A stretch of DNA of 34,604 nucleotides from UMGS172 sp045587185 (GCA_045587185.1 JAZNBS010000013.1:1-34604); one strand, 5' to 3'. Positions 23,524-31,092 are shown, numbered from the stretch's first letter. A program made the numbers and translations. The notes: a model not told the origin generated them from the letters alone.

Positions 23524-24477
23524 TTATCTGTAAATATTGCCAAGGAATGCCGCACCGATTATACCCGCGTCATTACCAAGTTCCGCAGCCTTTATAACGG
23601 TCTGTTTTTGAGCATTCTTGGAATATCTTTCTCTCTCAACATACTCGCGGATGGGTGCAACAAGGGTCTCGCCCTCTTTGGAAATACCGCCGCCGATACA
23701 AACAATATCAGGCTGGAAGATGTTAATAATATTTGTCAGTCCGCAAGCAACATAATCGCAATACTGTTTTACAACCTTTTTAGCAGTCTCGTCACCCGCT
23801 CTCATACCGTCAAAAGCGGTTCTGCCGTTAACATTGTCAAGGTTTCCTGCCAACTCCCACATTTTGCTGGATTTATGAGACTCCATCGCGGCCTTGGTTT
23901 GACGTATAAGGGCTGTTGCCGAAGCATAGGCCTCCCAACAACCTTTTCTGCCACAAGAACAACACTCGCCATCCTTTACAATAACAGTATGTCCAGGCTC
24001 ACCGCCCGCCGAGTTTACACCCGACAGAATGAGGTCGTTGATGATAATACCGCCACCGACACCGGTACCGAGAGTTATCGCAATAAACTGGTCTGCACCT
24101 CTGCCTGCTCCTGCCAATTTTTCACCGAAGGCGGCTGCATTCGCATCGTTTTCAAGGAACACCTTGCGTCCAAACCGTTCCTCAAGCATCTTGCCCATAG
24201 GTGCATTCACAAAACCGAGATTGTTGGCATAACAAATCACTCCGGTCTCGGTGTTAACGCTACCTGGGCAACCAACTCCAACCTCTCTTATTTCTTCAAG
24301 GGTAAGGCCTGCGTCTTTAACAGCCATCATACCCGATTCATAGATACTGTCTGCAATTTCCTCGGTAGGTCTTGGGCAGTTGGTCTTAACCTTGCCCTCG
24401 CCTAAAATTTTATAGTTATCATCAACAACTGCCGCTGCAATGTTGGTTCCTCCGAGGTCTATACCAAGATAATACAT
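23524..24477 (-). CDS. glcK: ROK-family glucokinase
   Basis: Phosphorylates glucose to glucose 6-phosphate with ATP. 317 residues. Motifs: GIDLGGTNIAAAVVD (phosphate 1), GCPGSVN, FLENDANAAAFGE (catalytic Asp in the ENDANAA motif), ITLGTGVGGGIIIN, the ROK zinc-type CSCGRKGCWEAYASATAL, and the C-terminal IVCIGGGISKEGE. The HxxGHxx equivalent is EPGHTVI. Follows hprK by 32 nt; both belong to carbohydrate control. Glucose is the usual substrate of such stand-alone ROK kinases without an HTH, but other hexoses are possible. Confidence 0.92.
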   Translation of the reverse strand: MYYLGIDLGGTNIAAAVVDDNYKILGEGKVKTNCPRPTEEIADSIYESGMMAVKDAGLTLEEIREVGVGCPGSVNTETGVICYANNLGFVNAPMGKMLEERFGRKVFLENDANAAAFGEKLAGAGRGADQFIAITLGTGVGGGIIINDLILSGVNSAGGEPGHTVIVKDGECCSCGRKGCWEAYASATALIRQTKAAMESHKSSKMWELAGNLDNVNGRTAFDGMRAGDETAKKVVKQYCDYVACGLTNIINIFQPDIVCIGGGISKEGETLVAPIREYVERERYSKNAQKQTVIKAAELGNDAGIIGAAFLGNIYR

Positions 24478-24509
24478 AATAATTTACTCCCCTGTTTTTA
24501 ATTTATGTT

Positions 24510-25475
24510 CTAGAAAAACACATCGCCGTCTTTGTTTGCATCCTCGGGCACATCCTCGGTCATACCGAGACGTTTAAGTAACTCATAAGCCGCGTTGTAA
24601 CCCATCTTTTTCTGACGGTTGTTCATAGCGGCAACCTCAATAATAACCGCAAGATTACGGCCGGGTTTTACAGGGATGGTGACCGACGGCACCTCAATAT
24701 CAAGAATATTTGCAGTCTGTTCATCAAGACCCATTCGGTCATATACCTTATCGGGTTGCCATTGTTCAAGATTTATTACAAGGTCAATCTTTGATGTAAG
24801 ATTGACGGAACCGACACCGAATATGCGTCGTGCATTTATAATACCTATTCCGCGAAGTTCAATAAAATGACGAATGTTTTCGGGTGCGGAACCTACCAAA
24901 GATCTTGAAGAAACCTTGCGCACCTCCACGGCATCGTCGGCAATTAGGCGGTGTCCGCGTTTTACAAGTTCTATTGCGGTCTCACTTTTACCGACACCGC
25001 TTTCACCCAAGATAAGCAATCCCTCGCCATAGACTTCAACCAGAACACCGTGACGGGTAACTCTTGGCGCCAACTCCACGTTAAGGAACGAGATAAGCGA
25101 TGCCATAAAGCCCGATGTCGTGTCCGAAGTGCGAAGCAAAGGTACTTTATGCTCCTCGGCGGCCGCCTTCATAATATCAGTAACGGGCAGATTTCTTGAA
25201 ATGATGACCATAGATGGCTTGTGTGCGAAGAAATCGTTGACTCTGACCTTGTACTCATCCTCAGTAAATTCGTTGAGATAACCTTCTTCACTTTTTCCGA
25301 TAACCTGAATGCGTCCGTTGTCAAAGTATTCATAAAATCCGCAAAGTTGAAGTCCCGGTCGGTTTACCTCAACGTTGGAGATATAAATATCCTCAGGTGC
25401 GGCAGGCAACGACACTACCTCAAGCGGAAAATTTTTAATGATTTTTGCTAATGAAACCGAATACGGCGAACTCAT
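24510..25475 (-). CDS. hprK: HPr kinase/phosphorylase
   Basis: Phosphorylates and dephosphorylates HPr on Ser46, driving CcpA-dependent catabolite control and PTS regulation. 321 residues from ATG 25475, directly behind AAAGGAGG; longer in-frame starts are within the leader. Seen: N-terminal MurF-like domain with VEVNRPGLQLCGFYEYF, Walker A GESGVGKSETAIEL, ADDAVEVRK and the HPrK signature IELRGIGIINARRIFGVGSV, then a C-terminal KKMGYNAAYELLKRLG. Heads the hprK-glucokinase pair. Confidence 0.96.
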   Translation of the reverse strand: MSSPYSVSLAKIIKNFPLEVVSLPAAPEDIYISNVEVNRPGLQLCGFYEYFDNGRIQVIGKSEEGYLNEFTEDEYKVRVNDFFAHKPSMVIISRNLPVTDIMKAAAEEHKVPLLRTSDTTSGFMASLISFLNVELAPRVTRHGVLVEVYGEGLLILGESGVGKSETAIELVKRGHRLIADDAVEVRKVSSRSLVGSAPENIRHFIELRGIGIINARRIFGVGSVNLTSKIDLVINLEQWQPDKVYDRMGLDEQTANILDIEVPSVTIPVKPGRNLAVIIEVAAMNNRQKKMGYNAAYELLKRLGMTEDVPEDANKDGDVFF

Positions 25476-25514
25476 CAGTCTACCTCCTTTGTAATCAAAG
25501 TCCATACACAGATT

Positions 25515-25543
25515 ATTATATAATAAATCTTTCTGATTTAAAA
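25515..25543 (-). promoter_or_regulatory. Possible promoter of hprK
   Basis: TATAAT on the minus strand (25520-25515), with only a weak -35 (TTTTAA at 25543-25538, 17-bp spacing). About 40 nt upstream of the hprK start. Confidence 0.4.
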
Positions 25544-25595
25544 GAGTAAATTTTAAATTTTTGGCACTTTTTTCGCAACTTTATCAAACTATACC

Positions 25596-25624
25596 TTGAA
25601 ATTATATAAAAATAATTATATAAT
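25596..25624 (+). promoter_or_regulatory. Consensus promoter reading into the island junction
   Basis: TTGAAA (25596-25601), exact 17-bp spacer, TATAAT (25619-25624). Divergent from hprK. It drives the truncated reading frame at 25670 and would produce a short transcript ending at the hairpin near 25921. Confidence 0.8.
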
Positions 25625-25669
25625 CTATGAGTATGTAAATATATTTTGACTTTTGGAGTGGAAATTTTA

Positions 25670-25738
25670 ATGAAATTAGGTATCGTTGCTCAGCGGCCTA
25701 TTTTCATAACTCCTTACAAATCCATAAACCCCCGATAA
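25670..25738 (+). pseudogene. 5' end of a chromosomal gene cut by island insertion
   Basis: GGAGTGG (25655-25661) is 8 nt before ATG 25670, behind a consensus promoter, so this was built as a real gene start. It reads MKLGIVAQR, then runs into unrelated sequence and stops after 22 codons. The original gene cannot be identified from nine residues. The break lies about 25690-25700. Confidence 0.55.
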
Positions 25739-25888
25739 ATCCTTGCGGCACAAGGACTTTCGGGATTTCGACTAAAATGTATCTTCATATAGTTCCATGC
25801 ATCTCAATGCCAAAAAGGTGTACAAAAGGTGTATAAAAGGTGTGTGGAAAAGTGAAACTACCGAGAAAACGCCAATGCAACAAAGTTC
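25739..25888. other. Gene-free island border with possible integrase arm sites
   Basis: No coding frame I can support on either strand. It holds an imperfect inverted repeat (AAATCC ... GGATTT with TTGCGGCACAAGG between, about 25737-25771) and the GTGTA-type tandem repeats annotated separately. It looks like an attachment-site flank of a mobile element. Confidence 0.5.
25817..25846. repeat. Tandem 11-bp repeats GGTGTAYAAAA
   Basis: GGTGTACAAAA (25817-25827), GGTGTATAAAA (25828-25838) and a partial third GGTGTGTGG. Period 11, like the TTCGTGTATAA repeats next to the integrase remnant at 13.93 kb. Probable integrase arm-binding sites. Confidence 0.6.
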
Positions 25889-25931
25889 AAGCAGCGACCT
25901 AGCCAAGCCAGGTCGCTGCTTTTATTTTTAC
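25889..25931 (+). terminator. Strong intrinsic terminator at the island border
   Basis: AAGCAGCGACCT (25889-25900), 9-nt loop, AGGTCGCTGCTT (25910-25921), then TTTATTTTTA. Stem is perfect with 12 bp. It terminates plus-strand transcription from the 25596 promoter before the CBASS genes. Confidence 0.88.
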
Positions 25932-25972
25932 GTTTTAGAGAAGCACTTTCATACTACAATCTTATAGGTATA

Positions 25973-26188
25973 TTACCGTCGGATATATGTAATTAGGTCA
26001 TCAACTCTGCTTATATAACCTTCCGCTTCAAGAATCTCCAAATCAGCATCGAACATTATATTTCTGCTGGATACAACTCCGGAAGGTGTAGGCACGCAGT
26101 ACTCCTTTCGTAACTCCGCATATGTAATTTCTTCTTTTTTTGCAATAATGCTAAGCAGTGTAGCGTTGTAAGGTTTACCTATTCTCAT
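25973..26188 (-). CDS. 71-residue winged-helix-like protein coupled to CBASS effector (unrecognised)
   Basis: I do not recognise this family. The ATG overlaps the stop of the Cap15-like gene (ATGA), so it is translationally coupled and very likely part of the same defence operon. The sequence pattern suggests a small winged helix: helix LLSIIAKKE, helix ITYAELRKEY, an IMFDADLEILEAEGYI helix, then a short hairpin RVDDLITYI and a basic end RR. No membrane segment and no signal peptide. It could be a regulator of the operon, an effector modulator, or a nucleic-acid-sensing accessory; none of this is shown by sequence. Not one of the classical CBASS accessory genes (no E1/E2, JAB, HORMA or TRIP13 feature). 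Confidence 0.7.
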   Translation of the reverse strand: MRIGKPYNATLLSIIAKKEEITYAELRKEYCVPTPSGVVSSRNIMFDADLEILEAEGYISRVDDLITYIRR

Positions 26189-26793
26189 TTTTTAGCACCT
26201 ATTTCTTTAAGTTTGAAATTCATTTGTCCACTTGTAGTTCTTCCGGTAAAATAACTGCCATCCAACACAACAGACTGATCTTCTTCCTTTACATCCAGCA
26301 TCGCAGTACCGTAGTGTATGCGACTCCTGTCTTGGATTGTTTGGGCAGGATCATTTTGATAAGTATAAACTAATCTGCACACTTGGTTATCTGGGTCTAT
26401 CATGAAAGTAGAAGTAATACTACAGCTGGATGATTCGCCAGTTTTCAGTACACAGCTAATCCTAAAAAGTGATTGTTTAATCGTAAGTGTTCCATCGATT
26501 GGCGGCAACTTATTATTGGTATCAGGGTTTACCCAATCAGAAATCAATGTACCGGTCCACTTTCCGTTCAGGTCTGGTACTAAGACAAGCCATTTCCGGA
26601 AAAAACTCCATTTCCAGGCCACATTGCAGAAAAACCACGAAATTGCTGTAATCACAGTTACCGAGGTTCCGATGCATTCTAAAACAAAACTAAATGTAAA
26701 TTTCTGATCGCTAAGCAACCAGCAGACGCCCGATGTTATAGCTGCAATTCCCAATAGTATATATAGCGCACGATTCCATTTTATTGCATTCAT
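26185..26793 (-). CDS. cap15: Cap15-like CBASS effector (2TM plus beta-barrel)
   Basis: 202 residues. Two N-terminal membrane helices (about 7-27 and 33-57) with a short loop between, then a soluble beta-rich domain opening with DLNGKWTGTLISDWVNP, the recognisable start of the SMODS-associated 2TM beta-strand domain. In studied CBASS systems Cap15 binds the cyclic nucleotide in its beta-barrel, oligomerises and disrupts the inner membrane, killing the infected cell. It overlaps the CD-NTase stop by 4 nt and the 71-residue gene by 4 nt. Family call rests on topology, the WTGxLxSxW motif and partner gene. Confidence 0.82.
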   Translation of the reverse strand: MNAIKWNRALYILLGIAAITSGVCWLLSDQKFTFSFVLECIGTSVTVITAISWFFCNVAWKWSFFRKWLVLVPDLNGKWTGTLISDWVNPDTNNKLPPIDGTLTIKQSLFRISCVLKTGESSSCSITSTFMIDPDNQVCRLVYTYQNDPAQTIQDRSRIHYGTAMLDVKEEDQSVVLDGSYFTGRTTSGQMNFKLKEIGAKK

Positions 26794-27692
26794 TTGTTAT
26801 ACCCCAAATAATTCCACATAGATTTCATGAAAGCCTGTGCTTCACTTGCTGTCCATTTTCTACCAGAATGGAACAGATACAGTCTTTCGCTAACCTCACC
26901 CCATTGCCGGTGTTCATTATTTTTAATAGCGTTGAATAAATAGATTATCGACTGCCGTATTGTTTCTGTCCATGTATCATACCCCATAATAATTCTATTG
27001 GGAACATTCCATATCAGGCATTCCGTTAAAAATGAGCTGATTTTGTCTCCATCAATAACTTTGTCATCGACCATATTGTTGCGGATTTTTTTAAACATCC
27101 TTACTAGGTACTTATACTGGTGATTGGTTTCGTTGTTTTTCTGTATTCCGTTGGCTATATGTAGCTTTGGATAATTAGTAACCTTTGCACCGTTTGAACT
27201 CCAAAAACGCGTCCCCTCAATATATTTGTTCGGATCGGTACTTCCTATAGCATTATAGTCTTTAAGCATAATAGCCACAACAACATCCGCATTAACATGA
27301 TAGCTATTGGAACGAATTTTTAGAGACTTATCGCCGACAGTTACTGCGTCGCTTCCAAATTTATTTACAATTGCTTTTTTGATACGCCGTTTGTATTCGT
27401 CAAAGCCAATTGATCCCTCTGTAAAACCATAATCCTCACGGGATTTTCCATCCGGATACTCAGTATAAAAAGAACTGGTCAGCATAACACAAACATCAAC
27501 ATCGCTATTGGCTCGGACGTTTGTGTTGTTTGCGTATGATCCCTGAACAAAAACCTCAATCGTCAAATCATCCAAATCAGAACAGCTGGCGATGGCCGAC
27601 TTAATCATATTTATAGTGTTACTGATTCTTTGCTCTTCTGTATCACTGGCAGGATTTTTCCAGTTCTTTAATGTTTCCTCAGAATATTTCAT
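26790..27692 (-). CDS. CBASS cyclic oligonucleotide synthase (CD-NTase)
   Basis: cGAS/DncV-like nucleotidyltransferase that makes a cyclic nucleotide signal on phage infection. 300 residues from ATG 27692, 8 nt after AAGGA. Catalytic signature: GSYANNT at 51-57 and SDVDVCVML with metal Asp64 and Asp66, third acidic residue Asp136 in YHVNADVVVA. Downstream a helical region (KLHIANGIQKNNETNHQY; KYLVRMFKKIRNN) typical of the NTase/OAS1-like core. Clade and product (which bases are joined) cannot be read by eye. First gene of a three-gene operon with 4-nt overlaps at both junctions. Confidence 0.9.
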   Translation of the reverse strand: MKYSEETLKNWKNPASDTEEQRISNTINMIKSAIASCSDLDDLTIEVFVQGSYANNTNVRANSDVDVCVMLTSSFYTEYPDGKSREDYGFTEGSIGFDEYKRRIKKAIVNKFGSDAVTVGDKSLKIRSNSYHVNADVVVAIMLKDYNAIGSTDPNKYIEGTRFWSSNGAKVTNYPKLHIANGIQKNNETNHQYKYLVRMFKKIRNNMVDDKVIDGDKISSFLTECLIWNVPNRIIMGYDTWTETIRQSIIYLFNAIKNNEHRQWGEVSERLYLFHSGRKWTASEAQAFMKSMWNYLGYNK

Positions 27693-27733
27693 AAAACCAT
27701 TCCTTATCATAAAATAATATTATTAACAGACTC

Positions 27734-27763
27734 ATCATAGATGATGGGACATGTTTCCTTCAA
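27734..27763 (-). promoter_or_regulatory. Possible CBASS operon promoter with dyad
   Basis: Minus strand TTGAAG (27763-27758), 18-bp spacer, TATGAT (27739-27734). The dyad CATCAT-AG-ATGATG (27733-27746) overlaps the -10 and could be an operator. Spacer length and box quality are only moderate. Confidence 0.35.
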
Positions 27764-27771
27764 GAACGATG

Positions 27772-28659
27772 TCAGTATATAATTCTAAAGTAATCCAAGT
27801 AAGCCTTAAATCTATCCTGTGCCGTTAGGCAGGTGTCCATTAGGAAACCTTTTTCGCGATCCCATTCTTTGAGGCCGCGGTAGTAGAACATCTTCAGATT
27901 GTCCTCGATAATGAAGGGAACAATATTGTTCTTCAGGCACTCCTTAAAGAGGATCAGTCGGCCTACGCGACCATTTCCGTCCTGGAAGGGATGGATACGT
28001 TCAAATGCCACATGGAAGGCTACGATGTCCTCAAAGGTCTTAGCGGGCAACTCGTTGTAACTCGTCAGCAGTTTGCGTATCTCACCGGCAACATTTTCGG
28101 GGAGTGTGGTGTCATTGCCACCTACCTCGTTAGGTAGCTTCTTGTACTCACCCACAGCAAACCAATCCTTGCGGCTGTCGCTGGTGCCGGTCTTCAGTAC
28201 AGAATGCAGTTCCTTAATAAACTTCTCAGTCAGTGCAGAACCTGCTTGGTCGATCACCATATCAATACACCGGAAGTGGTTGGATGTTTCGATCACATCG
28301 TCCACGTTGACAGCTTCATTTTCAAAACCGATGGTGTTAGTCTCAAAGATGTACCGCGTCTGATCGTGAGTAAGCCGGCTACCTTCAATGTGATTGGAGT
28401 TATAGGTCAACTCAATCTGTACCTTGTGATAGATGCCACCAGTCATCTTGGCGGCTTTCTGCTCCCGCAGAATCTGCAGCAACGTAGGTGTATCGTTTTT
28501 CTTGTTCGAACGCTCCGGCTTCTGTGCGTTTTTCGGAATGTACCAAGTTTTGCCGATAAGCTTAGCATCAGCAATTCTGCCATGGGCACAGTAATTCCGG
28601 ACACTTCGTTCAGAAAGTCCCCACTTTTCAGCCATTTTCGCAACAGATACGTATTCCAT
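27772..28659 (-). CDS. Fic/DOC family protein with N-terminal HTH
   Basis: Fic enzymes usually transfer AMP from ATP to hydroxyl residues of target proteins. 295 residues from ATG 28659, just behind GGGAGG. Residues 1-45 are a MerR/excisionase-like HTH (VAKMAEKWGLSERSVRNYCAHGRI then WYIP). An inhibitory-helix motif SNHIEG is at about 89-94, placing the autoinhibitory Glu before the core (class II arrangement), and the active loop is HPFQDGNGRVGR with catalytic His223. All catalytic residues are intact. It has its own promoter and ends 80 nt before the CBASS synthase start. Could be a self-controlled regulator or toxin-like defence gene; the target is unknown. Confidence 0.93.
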   Translation of the reverse strand: MEYVSVAKMAEKWGLSERSVRNYCAHGRIADAKLIGKTWYIPKNAQKPERSNKKNDTPTLLQILREQKAAKMTGGIYHKVQIELTYNSNHIEGSRLTHDQTRYIFETNTIGFENEAVNVDDVIETSNHFRCIDMVIDQAGSALTEKFIKELHSVLKTGTSDSRKDWFAVGEYKKLPNEVGGNDTTLPENVAGEIRKLLTSYNELPAKTFEDIVAFHVAFERIHPFQDGNGRVGRLILFKECLKNNIVPFIIEDNLKMFYYRGLKEWDREKGFLMDTCLTAQDRFKAYLDYFRIIY

Positions 28660-28689
28660 AGTTACCTCCCGGCAAATTTCCTCACCTTT

Positions 28690-28718
28690 ATTATACCATA
28701 TTATCGGCAAAATATCAA
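28690..28718 (-). promoter_or_regulatory. Promoter of the fic gene
   Basis: Minus strand TTGATA (28718-28713), 17-bp spacer, TATAAT (28695-28690), about 30 nt before the Fic start. Confidence 0.8.
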
Positions 28719-28807
28719 TACAGTTTTCAAAATTGTCAAAACTTTTATTGCCGATAGATTCACGCTCCACTATACTCCGTGCAAAAGCAAACTGCACCGA
28801 AAAAGAC

Positions 28808-28836
28808 AAAAGGTGCCACATTTCTGCGACACCTTT
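28808..28836 (-). terminator. Terminator after the ABC/GntR cassette; one of two related hairpins
   Basis: Minus strand AAAGGTG ... CACCTTTT with GTCTTTTT following. Its core CATTTCTGCGACACCT recurs as CATTTCTGCGACGCCT at 31161-31176 on the other side of the cassette. Confidence 0.7.
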
Positions 28837-28868
28837 GCTTTGTGATAAGTTTCTTTATTGCAGTAGAA

Positions 28869-29198
28869 CTAAAATATCCCTTTGTTATACTTTATCATTG
28901 CCTTAAAACTGATTACCAAACCCACAATGATGCCGGCAATAAGGATTCCTGTTCCAATTAATTTGAACACCTCATTGTCAGTGTAGAGTGTCACAGCAGA
29001 CAAGCCGCTAAACACAATGATTACTGCGCCGATAATGATAGTTCCAAGACCAACCTTCTTTCCAAAAGGAATTCGATCTTCCTCGGATACTCTGTGTCTA
29101 TGGTATGAGTGCAACGATGATATATTGCCCTTCATATTTGAAATACCCAGAACAATACATACTACACCAACAAGGGAAGTAACAATAAATGCAGGCAT
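28869..29198 (-). CDS. Small membrane protein of the ABC cassette (three membrane helices)
   Basis: 109 residues from ATG 29198, behind AAAGGAGG. Three hydrophobic segments: about 3-19, 51-71 and 78-101, with a charged loop YHRHRVSEEDRIPFGKKVG between the first two. Similar small proteins of unknown function commonly end GntR-regulated ABC-2 operons in Clostridia; I do not assign a family with confidence. Last gene of the cassette. Confidence 0.75.
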   Translation of the reverse strand: MPAFIVTSLVGVVCIVLGISNMKGNISSLHSYHRHRVSEEDRIPFGKKVGLGTIIIGAVIIVFSGLSAVTLYTDNEVFKLIGTGILIAGIIVGLVISFKAMIKYNKGIF

Positions 29199-29214
29199 AT
29201 TTGTCCTCCTTTTT

Positions 29215-29844
29215 TCACTGGATTTCTCTCTTTTTAAAGAACACAACCGACAAATACCAGGAAAGGATATATATGCCGATTCCAACAACAGCAACCAACG
29301 CCAAAATAAGGTTGGGCTGTATCTTGCTCACAAGTTGTCCTCTAAGGATACTTGATGCCAAAACACTGGCACCGCAGACAAATCCGATCATGATGTAATA
29401 AGCGGTCCTTCCTTTTTCCACTCCAAGCTTGAAAACAAACGGCAGACAAATAGAGGAAGAGAGTGTGGATACGATCAGCAATAATAACATAAGGACAGCA
29501 AAATCCCCGAATACAAAATCACCTGCAACAGACATTTTCGCGACTTGCCCAACACCGGTCGCCATCAGTATTGCGAGTTGAGCAAACAATCCAATCAGAT
29601 ATTTGCCAGAAACAATTTGTGTTTTTGTATACGGCAACGTACCGCTGTATTGTGTCCATCGGCTGCGTTCGTCGTAGGCAAGAAGATTCACCGGGATCAT
29701 ACCGCAAAGTAAACAAGGATAAAATACAAAAAACATATTGTTATCGCTTAAAAATGATAATGCGATAAAAGCGACGGCAATCAGCAGATATGCTCTGCAA
29801 TATTTCTTCACCATATACCAATCTTTTAAGAGAAGTCCCTTCAA
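29215..29844 (-). CDS. ABC-2 type transporter permease
   Basis: Membrane subunit paired with the upstream ATPase. 209 residues with about six hydrophobic segments, starting MKGLLLKDWYMVKKYC, the usual N terminus of this permease family. The conserved LLAYDERSRWTQYSGTLPYT segment (residues about 53-72) is typical. Start is TTG 29844, 1 nt after the ATPase stop, with GGAGGCGAG upstream. Substrate unknown; relatives are linked to antimicrobial-peptide or cell-envelope stress. Confidence 0.87.
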   Translation of the reverse strand: MKGLLLKDWYMVKKYCRAYLLIAVAFIALSFLSDNNMFFVFYPCLLCGMIPVNLLAYDERSRWTQYSGTLPYTKTQIVSGKYLIGLFAQLAILMATGVGQVAKMSVAGDFVFGDFAVLMLLLLIVSTLSSSICLPFVFKLGVEKGRTAYYIMIGFVCGASVLASSILRGQLVSKIQPNLILALVAVVGIGIYILSWYLSVVFFKKREIQ

Positions 29845-30687
29845 TTATCTCGCCTCCTTTACCATAAACACAAACAGTTCCTCAATGCTAATAGGACTGA
29901 TATTAATACCTGAAGGAATGGTACTTCTCTGTACCATCACCTCAACGCCGTAAGGATTTTCCTTCTTATACTTGATTGCATCGGCAGGAATTCTTTGTAT
30001 TTCCTCGGTAGTACAGTGAATGAGTCCATATTCTGAAAGTAGTTGATCCTTTTCCTCACAGAGCAGGAGCTTTCCTTTATGAATGAAAGCAATGTAGTCA
30101 CACAGTTTCTCAAGGTCGCTAACGATATGCGAGGAAATAAGAATGGAATGGTTTTCATCTCTTGTGAAATCACTGAGCATCTCTACGACTTCATCACGAA
30201 CTACGGGATCAAGGCCTGCCGTTGCCTCATCCAGAATAAGCAGCTTTGCGTTATGAGACAATGCTACGGCAATGCCAAGCTTCATCTTCATGCCACGGGA
30301 AAACTCTTTAAATTGCTTTTTGTCCGGCAATGCAAGCTTCTGTACTAAGCGAGCATATTCCGCATCATCCCAGTTGCGGAATGTGTTTTTCATCACGTTC
30401 CCAACCTGCTTTACCGTAAGGCATTCCGGAATACCGACCTCATCCATTACAACGCCGATATCTTCTTTTGTGAGTTCAATACTATCCGTGTTGTCTTTCC
30501 CAAGGATAATAATGCTTCCGCTGTCCTTGTGGATCATATCGAGAATGAGCTTTATCGTGGTGCTTTTACCGGCACCATTCTCTCCGATCAGCCCCATAAT
30601 ACATCCGCTGGGTAGGGTAAGATTCAAATGATCCAGCAAAAAGCCGGGATATGATTTTGTCAGGTTTTTAATTTCAAGTGCATTCAT
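29845..30687 (-). CDS. ABC transporter ATP-binding protein
   Basis: Energises the ABC-2 permease. 280 residues: Walker A GENGAGKSTT at about 35-44, a Q-loop-like segment before the helical domain, signature FSRGMKMKLGIAVAL (variant SRGMK rather than LSGGQ), Walker B LLILDEATAGLDP at about 151-163, and switch His in ISSHIVSDL. A C-terminal extension of about 70 residues (IHCTTEEIQRIP onward) is typical for YtrB-like ATPases. The ATG overlaps the GntR-gene stop (ATGA). Confidence 0.93.
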   Translation of the reverse strand: MNALEIKNLTKSYPGFLLDHLNLTLPSGCIMGLIGENGAGKSTTIKLILDMIHKDSGSIIILGKDNTDSIELTKEDIGVVMDEVGIPECLTVKQVGNVMKNTFRNWDDAEYARLVQKLALPDKKQFKEFSRGMKMKLGIAVALSHNAKLLILDEATAGLDPVVRDEVVEMLSDFTRDENHSILISSHIVSDLEKLCDYIAFIHKGKLLLCEEKDQLLSEYGLIHCTTEEIQRIPADAIKYKKENPYGVEVMVQRSTIPSGINISPISIEELFVFMVKEAR

Positions 30688-31061
30688 CCTTGTTCCTCCA
30701 GACTGAAATTAACCATTTCAATAATATCTTTTTTGCTCAGATTACAGGAAGCAGCGAGTCTAACAATATCGTCTATATGTTCTTCGATCTTTTTCAGATT
30801 CTCTTCCCGCAGCAGTTCAACGTTCTTTGGGGCAACATAGCACCCCTTGCCGGGAAGCGTATAGATAAAGCCGTCTTTTTCAAGTTCCTCATACGCACGC
30901 TTAGTGGTAATAAAGCTGATACGAAGATCTTTAGCAAGCCCACGAATGGACGGCAGCATTTCATCTTCTTTCAAATCCCCGCTGATGATCTGACTTTTGA
31001 TTTGGGAATAAATCTGGTCGTAGATCGGAGCGCCGCTTTTATTATCGATCAGTATGTTCAC
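30684..31061 (-). CDS. GntR-family regulator, YtrA subfamily
   Basis: 125 residues, the short YtrA form: an N-terminal winged helix (PIYDQIYSQIKSQIISGDLK, LPSIRGLAKDLRIS, TTKRAYEELEKDGFIYTLPGKG) and a C-terminal helix pair for dimerisation instead of an effector domain. Such proteins normally repress their own ABC-transporter operon. Start GTG 31061 behind GAGGTGA. It heads the four-gene cassette and a dyad lies over its promoter. Confidence 0.93.
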   Translation of the reverse strand: MNILIDNKSGAPIYDQIYSQIKSQIISGDLKEDEMLPSIRGLAKDLRISFITTKRAYEELEKDGFIYTLPGKGCYVAPKNVELLREENLKKIEEHIDDIVRLAASCNLSKKDIIEMVNFSLEEQG

Positions 31062-31092
31062 GCCATCACCTCTGTTTATACTGTGTATATCT

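Noticed and set aside
23608..24405. A 265-residue plus-strand frame opposite the ROK glucokinase.
   Set aside because: The minus-strand gene has all ROK motifs; the plus frame has none and no start signal.
28204..28845. A 213-residue plus-strand frame opposite the fic gene.
   Set aside because: Antisense shadow of an intact Fic enzyme; passes through the fic promoter.
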